Assembly: GCA_031421855.1 (NCBI GenBank)
Contig: JANOPN010000113.1
Coordinates: 1 to 8,554 of the forward strand
Length of the DNA: 8,554 bases
Direction of reading: 5' to 3'
Source: JAAFHN01 sp031421855
Lineage (GTDB): Bacteria; Pseudomonadota; Gammaproteobacteria; Burkholderiales; Burkholderiaceae_C
Part shown: piece by piece, positions 5,601-8,554 of the stretch
Position numbering within the stretch: the stretch's first letter is position 1
Layout: each line of letters starts with the position of its first letter
The notes under the pieces: model-generated
What the model was told of the DNA's origin: nothing
Seen by the model: the letters and a program-made list of their open reading frames with translations, nothing else
Databases searched by the model: none
Translations under genes and position numbers: made by a program

Positions 5601-6663
5601 ATACAGCGATTTTCGAAGCGATACCGTCACCCAGCCGACAAGCGGCATGCGTCGCGCGATGGCCGATGCCCCGCTGGGTGACGATGTTTTTGGCGACGAT
5701 CCGACGGTCAACGCGTTGCAAACCAGCACCGCGCAGCAGCTGGGGTTCGACGCGGCCCTGTTCGCCCCCAGCGGCACCATGACCAATTTGATGGCTTTGA
5801 TGAGCCACTGCCAGCGCGGCGATGAGGTCATTTGCGGCCAACAATGGCACACCTACCGCTGGGAGGGCGGCGGCATGGCGGTTTTGGGCAGCATTCAACC
5901 CCAACCGCTCGAACACGGGGCCGATGGCACCATTGCACTGGCCGCGATTGAAGCCGCCATCAAGCCCGACGACCCGCATTTCGCTCGCACCCGGCTCATT
6001 GCCATGGAGAACACCACGGGCGGCAAGGTGCTGCCGCTGGCGTACTTGCAAAGCGTGGGCGAGCTGGCCAAACGCCGTGGGCTGGCCGCACACTTGGACG
6101 GCGCACGGCTTTTTAACGCGGCCACGGCAACCGTCCAGACGATGAACGTGTCCACTTGGGATGCTGCGCGCCTGATTTGCCAGCCGTTTGACAGCGTGTC
6201 AGTTTGCTTGAGCAAGGGATTGGGTGCGCCGATGGGCTCGCTGCTCTTGGGCTCGAACAACTTGATCGCGCGGGCCAAACGCATTCGCAAAATGCTCGGT
6301 GGGGGCATGCGTCAAGCGGGCGTGGTCGCCGCGGGGGGCCAATTCGCACTAGACAACCACGTTGAGCGCTTGGCACAAGACCACGCCTTGATGGCGGCGC
6401 TGGCGCGAGACTTAGATTCGGCGGCGCAAGCCAACCCCAAACTGGCAGGCCAATTCACGGTTCACCCGCCAAATACAAACATTTGTTTCACCGATGCAGA
6501 TGCCAGCGTGGCTGATGCCCTGCTGGACCACCTCAACGCCAGCGGCATTCGAGTCACCTCAGGGCTATATGGCTCAAGCGCCCGGCGCATCCGTTGGGTG
6601 ACGCATTTGGATGTGTCGCAGGCTGATGCCGAACGCGCAGTTGCGGCGATTTCAACGTTTTAA
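5596..6663 (+). CDS. ltaE: Low-specificity L-threonine aldolase, PLP-dependent
   Basis: A 355-residue fold-type I PLP enzyme of normal length. It opens with MKYSDFRSDTVTQPTSGMR, the family signature. H85 in the QQWHTYRWE segment is placed to stack on the cofactor. D168 in HLDGARL contacts the pyridine nitrogen, and K207 in SVCLSKGLGAPMGS is the Schiff-base lysine. The reaction splits threonine or allo-threonine (and related beta-hydroxy amino acids) into glycine and an aldehyde in the cytoplasm. The ATG at 5596 matches the family start; the frame is open further upstream but is only antisense to the carboxylase. The promoter must lie inside the carboxylase gene, since only 14 bp separate the starts. 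The TAA stop is the first codon of a long inverted-repeat element. The asparaginase gene follows on the same strand. Confidence 0.92.
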   Translation: MKYSDFRSDTVTQPTSGMRRAMADAPLGDDVFGDDPTVNALQTSTAQQLGFDAALFAPSGTMTNLMALMSHCQRGDEVICGQQWHTYRWEGGGMAVLGSIQPQPLEHGADGTIALAAIEAAIKPDDPHFARTRLIAMENTTGGKVLPLAYLQSVGELAKRRGLAAHLDGARLFNAATATVQTMNVSTWDAARLICQPFDSVSVCLSKGLGAPMGSLLLGSNNLIARAKRIRKMLGGGMRQAGVVAAGGQFALDNHVERLAQDHALMAALARDLDSAAQANPKLAGQFTVHPPNTNICFTDADASVADALLDHLNASGIRVTSGLYGSSARRIRWVTHLDVSQADAERAVAAISTF

Positions 6664-6849
6664 CCGAAATTGTTCATTGGGACGCGAATGGGTGGCGTGG
6701 CGAGTTGCGAGTCAGTTCTGAGGCGACTGACGAGTCCAATAGCCCCGCTATTGGCGAGGAAGAGCCTCGGAAATGGCCGCAAATCGTCCGACAACCATCG
6801 CGTAGACCAAAAACCGAAGGTTTGGTCGCCCAATGGACAATATCGGTTT
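6661..6849 (+). other. 189-nt nested inverted-repeat element: structured RNA or MITE
   Basis: The whole aldolase-asparaginase gap folds. Outer arms 6661-6681 and 6829-6849 agree at 18 of 21 positions; one imperfection (T6674/G6836) is a G-U wobble in plus-strand RNA. Arms continue inward: 6682-6694 pairs with 6792-6803, and 6696-6709 with 6778-6790, including a second G-U (G6700/U6787). Side hairpins are 6711-6731 (6 bp), 6736-6754 (8 perfect bp, CCC loop), 6755-6769 (5 bp) and 6805-6827 (GACC and AAACC stems, GAA loop). The result is a long rod with one side hairpin and a three-hairpin head. Both wobbles fit a plus-strand transcript. No target-site duplication is evident. The short open frames inside resemble no family I know. 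Confidence 0.65.
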
Positions 6850-6857
6850 GACTGGCC

Positions 6858-7898
6858 ATGAACCTCCCATCTGGACTCACCCCGCTCATTCAGGTCACCC
6901 GAGGCGGTCACCTTGAAAACCTCCATTTGGGTGCCATCGCCCATGTCAATGCGCAGGGGCGGGTGCTCAACGCTGTCGGCAACCCGCACTGGCACAGCTT
7001 TACCCGCAGCACGCTCAAGCCCCTGCAAGCCTTGCCGTTTGTGAACGGCGGCGGCTTGAAGCTCTTTGATTTCAGCACCCGGCAAACAGCCTTGCTTTGC
7101 GCCAGCCACAACGGCGAGGACGCGCACGCCGAACAAGTCGATGGCATGTTGAACGCAACAGGGCTCACGCACAAAGCATTGCGTTGCGGCTGCCACATGC
7201 CACTGCGCTACAGCTACGGCGGCCAAATACAACCGGCCACGGTGGCATTTGACGAGCGCCACAACAATTGCAGCGGCAAGCACGCAGGCATGCTGGCCTA
7301 TTGCGTCCAAAACGGACTGCCGCTTGACACCTACCTCGCCGCCGACCACCCCCTACAACAAGCCATTCGCGCCAGTGTGGCCCGGGTCTGTAGCGTGAGC
7401 GAGGACTCACTCACACGCGGCATCGACGGCTGCTCCGCCCCAAACTACGGCATGCCGCTCTCCGCCTTGGCAACCGCTTTTGCCCGAATGGCAGATGCCT
7501 GCGCCGGGCGAATCGCCCACGCCGATGCCCAAGCCAGCGCCGACTCGCTTGCCACACTCGGGCGCGCGATGACGAGCCAGCCGCACATGGTCAGCGGCGA
7601 CGGACGCAACGACTTGAGTTTCATGACGGTTGGGCGCGGCGACTGGATCACCAAAGTCGGCGCTGACGGCGTACAAGTGGTTGCCAGCATCTCGCGCGGC
7701 GAAGGATTTGCCATCAAGGTGATCGACGCAACCATGGCCGCGTTGCACGCCACCACGGTGCATGTGCTGTCCAAACTGGGCTGGCTTGATGATGCCCAAC
7801 ACCAGGCCTTGGACGTGTGGCGCGCGACTCGCATCACCAACGCGAGTGGCATCGCAGTCGGGGCACGCGAAGCGGTTTTTAAACTCAAAGCAGCTTGA
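6858..7898 (+). CDS. L-asparaginase of the Rhizobium etli AnsA-like class (Asparaginase_II, PF06089)
   Basis: A 346-residue protein. Family motifs in order are VTRGGHLENLHLGAIAHV (13-30), FTRSTLKPLQ with S51 and K54 as the SxxK pair, LLCASHNGE (79-87), NNCSGKHAGML with C138, K141 and H142, and DGCSAP with C192. In the R. etli enzymes the equivalent Ser, Lys and Cys residues form the active site and metal site; all that I can place are present. The reaction is hydrolysis of asparagine to aspartate and ammonia, probably cytoplasmic as no signal peptide is seen. The ATG at 6858 fits the family N-terminus, but no clear ribosome site precedes it; it starts 8 nt after the end of the folded element at 6661-6849. 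It is unrelated to the E. coli AnsA/AnsB fold. Co-orientation with the threonine aldolase suggests amino-acid catabolism. Confidence 0.87.
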   Translation: MNLPSGLTPLIQVTRGGHLENLHLGAIAHVNAQGRVLNAVGNPHWHSFTRSTLKPLQALPFVNGGGLKLFDFSTRQTALLCASHNGEDAHAEQVDGMLNATGLTHKALRCGCHMPLRYSYGGQIQPATVAFDERHNNCSGKHAGMLAYCVQNGLPLDTYLAADHPLQQAIRASVARVCSVSEDSLTRGIDGCSAPNYGMPLSALATAFARMADACAGRIAHADAQASADSLATLGRAMTSQPHMVSGDGRNDLSFMTVGRGDWITKVGADGVQVVASISRGEGFAIKVIDATMAALHATTVHVLSKLGWLDDAQHQALDVWRATRITNASGIAVGAREAVFKLKAA

Positions 7899-7902
7899 GC
7901 CG

Positions 7903-7908
7903 TATAAT
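7903..7908 (+). promoter_or_regulatory. Sigma-70 -10 element of the infA promoter
   Basis: A perfect TATAAT lies 4 nt after the asparaginase stop codon. The matching -35 region is weak (TTAAAC-like around 7879-7884, within the 3' end of the asparaginase gene). Transcription would begin near 7915, giving a leader of about 105 nt before infA. Confidence 0.55.
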
Positions 7909-7928
7909 CAAGGGTTATTTTCGGTTGC

Positions 7929-7943
7929 CCAGCGCCTTGCTGG
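7929..7943 (+). promoter_or_regulatory. Small hairpin in the infA leader
   Basis: CCAGC at 7929-7933 pairs with GCTGG at 7939-7943 around a 5-nt loop, just after the predicted transcription start. A 5' hairpin could protect the message or act in autoregulation; nothing else recognisable was seen in the rest of the leader (7944-8008). Confidence 0.3.
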
Positions 7944-8020
7944 ACGCGACGACAACGGCGAGTCAGCCCCACCTTCAACGGCACAGGCAAGCGCTCGCAC
8001 CCTAATCTGAGGTAATCGCA

Positions 8021-8269
8021 TTGGCGAAAGAAGAGCTGATTGAAATGAACGGGTTGGTACTTGAGGTACTGCCCGATTCGCGTTTTTTGGTCAAAATGGA
8101 AAACGGTCACCAGATCGTTGCCTACACGGCTGGAAAAATGCGCAAAAACCACATCCGCATCATTGCGGGTGACAAAGTAACGCTCGAACTCTCCCCATAC
8201 GACCTCACCAAGGGTCGCATCACCTTTCGCCACATTGCAGGTCGCCCGCCTCCTCCTGGACGCAATTAA
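8021..8269 (+). CDS. infA: Translation initiation factor IF-1
   Basis: An 82-residue S1-type OB-fold protein that binds the ribosomal A site during initiation. Recognisable segments are MAKEELIEMNGLVLEVLPD (1-19), FLVKMENGHQIVAYTAGKMRKN and the C-terminal SPYDLTKGRITFRH. It resembles the second, somewhat longer IF-1 copy (infA2-like) found in betaproteobacteria beside the short one in the ribosomal-protein operon; the proline-rich tail GRPPPPGRN is unusual. The start is TTG at 8021, supported by GAGG 8 nt upstream and by the conserved MAKEE start; the next in-frame ATG would remove conserved residues. The gene stands alone, with its own promoter at 7903-7908 and a strong terminator at 8356-8390. 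A rare TTG start in a translation factor may lower or autoregulate its expression. Confidence 0.93.
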   Translation: MAKEELIEMNGLVLEVLPDSRFLVKMENGHQIVAYTAGKMRKNHIRIIAGDKVTLELSPYDLTKGRITFRHIAGRPPPPGRN

Positions 8270-8280
8270 TCGCAGGCGCG

Positions 8281-8329
8281 TTCAATCATTGGGCACAATG
8301 TGGGGCACCAAGCCCCGCACCATGTTGAA
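8281..8329 (+). other. Imperfect stem-loop in the infA 3' region
   Basis: GGGGC (8302-8306) and GCCCC (8312-8316) form a loop-closing stem around ACCAA. Outside it TTCAA, CAT and GG at 8281-8292 pair with CC, ATG and TTGAA at 8320-8329, with small bulges and an unpaired internal stretch. It lies before the intrinsic terminator and may protect the message 3' end or act as a first pause site. Confidence 0.4.
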
Positions 8330-8355
8330 CACACCAAACAGCGAAGTACGCACTC

Positions 8356-8390
8356 AAGCCAACGCCTCATTCGCGTTGGCTTTTGTTTTT
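8356..8390 (+). terminator. Rho-independent terminator of infA
   Basis: A perfect 10-bp stem, AAGCCAACGC (8356-8365) with GCGTTGGCTT (8373-8382), encloses the loop CTCATTC and is followed by the T-rich tail TTGTTTTT (8383-8390). It lies 87 nt after the infA stop. An exact inverted copy appears at 8492-8526. Confidence 0.88.
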
Positions 8391-8491
8391 AGGACTTACG
8401 CAAAATTGTCCCAGCAAGGCGCAGCGACGACGACAGTGCGAACAGCACGGCTAGGAGCTGCAACGCCGCGGGACAATTTTGCGTAAGTCCT
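8391..8491. repeat. 101-bp hairpin element, MITE-like
   Basis: Perfect 22-bp terminal inverted repeats (8391-8412, opening AGGACTTACGC, and 8470-8491) enclose a 57-bp core. The core also folds: GGCG (8418-8421) with CGCC (8464-8467), CAGC (8422-8425) with GCTG (8457-8460), and GTGC (8436-8439) with GCAC (8445-8448). No coding capacity. Size and shape fit a small non-autonomous mobile element or extragenic palindrome inserted right after the infA terminator. Target-site duplications cannot be read, because the flanks are themselves inverted copies. Confidence 0.6.
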
Positions 8492-8554
8492 AAAAACAAA
8501 AGCCAACGCGAATGAGGCGTTGGCTTGAGTGCGTACTTCGCTGTTTGGTGTGTT

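Larger units (their letters stand above)
8328..8554. repeat. Perfect 85-bp inverted repeat running to the window edge
   Basis: Positions 8328-8412 are the exact reverse complement of 8470-8554, with a 57-bp unpaired centre. The arms contain the complete infA terminator in both orientations as well as the ends of the 101-bp hairpin element. The outer limit is set by the window end, so the repeat may be longer. Either a real inverted duplication or a fold-back artefact at a hairpin. Confidence 0.9.

Noticed and set aside
6670..6861. 63-codon open frame inside the nested inverted-repeat element
   Set aside because: It coincides with the folded arms, lacks a ribosome site and resembles no known protein; RNA or DNA structure explains the sequence better.
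6660..7349. Minus-strand open frame of 229 codons opposite the asparaginase
   Set aside because: Antisense shadow of a clearly conserved gene; it shows no family motifs.
8235..8486. Open frame overlapping the end of infA and the hairpin element
   Set aside because: It is out of frame with infA, crosses the infA terminator and has no conserved content.

Overview
The window most likely comes from a betaproteobacterium of the Burkholderiales, perhaps Comamonadaceae-like. The grounds are the torF-type porin next to a P-II gene, an IF-1 protein of the second (infA2-like) betaproteobacterial kind, a GC-rich coding style, and the sequence character of YifB, the threonine aldolase and the asparaginase. 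This placement is inferred from protein recognition, not from a search.

Layout from left to right. Positions 1-919 (minus) hold the end of a nitrogen-control operon: a TorF-family porin followed by the start of glnK, with a strong hairpin between them. Upstream (920-1201) is a near-consensus sigma-54 promoter, with two NtrC-like palindromes spaced 33 bp apart. This predicts nitrogen-starvation control of porin, P-II and presumably the ammonium transporter beyond the left edge. Divergent from it is yifB/comM (1202-2758), followed by a compact type II toxin-antitoxin pair (Phd-like antitoxin and VapC/PIN toxin, 2898-3574) with its own operator-like palindrome.

Positions 3659-5581 (minus) hold an unusual carboxylase subunit: a biotinyl domain fused to an acyl-CoA-type carboxyltransferase. 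A 9-bp minisatellite has expanded inside what looks like the entry motif of the carboxyltransferase domain. Its start codon faces that of a low-specificity threonine aldolase (5596-6663), and both start codons lie in one 24-bp palindrome. An asparaginase of the Rhizobium etli AnsA-like class follows (6858-7898). The whole gap between aldolase and asparaginase (6661-6849) folds as a nested inverted repeat with side hairpins, either a MITE or a structured RNA.

The last gene is infA (8021-8269, TTG start), with a perfect -10 box, a leader of about 105 nt and a strong intrinsic terminator. A 101-bp hairpin element follows the terminator. After it the sequence runs back as an exact reverse complement of what preceded it: 85-bp perfect arms that reach the window edge. 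That is either a real inverted duplication or a fold-back assembly or amplification artefact.

The best candidates for something undescribed are the 189-nt nested element upstream of the asparaginase, the in-frame minisatellite in the carboxylase and the shared start-codon palindrome. The terminal 227-bp palindrome should first be tested as an artefact.
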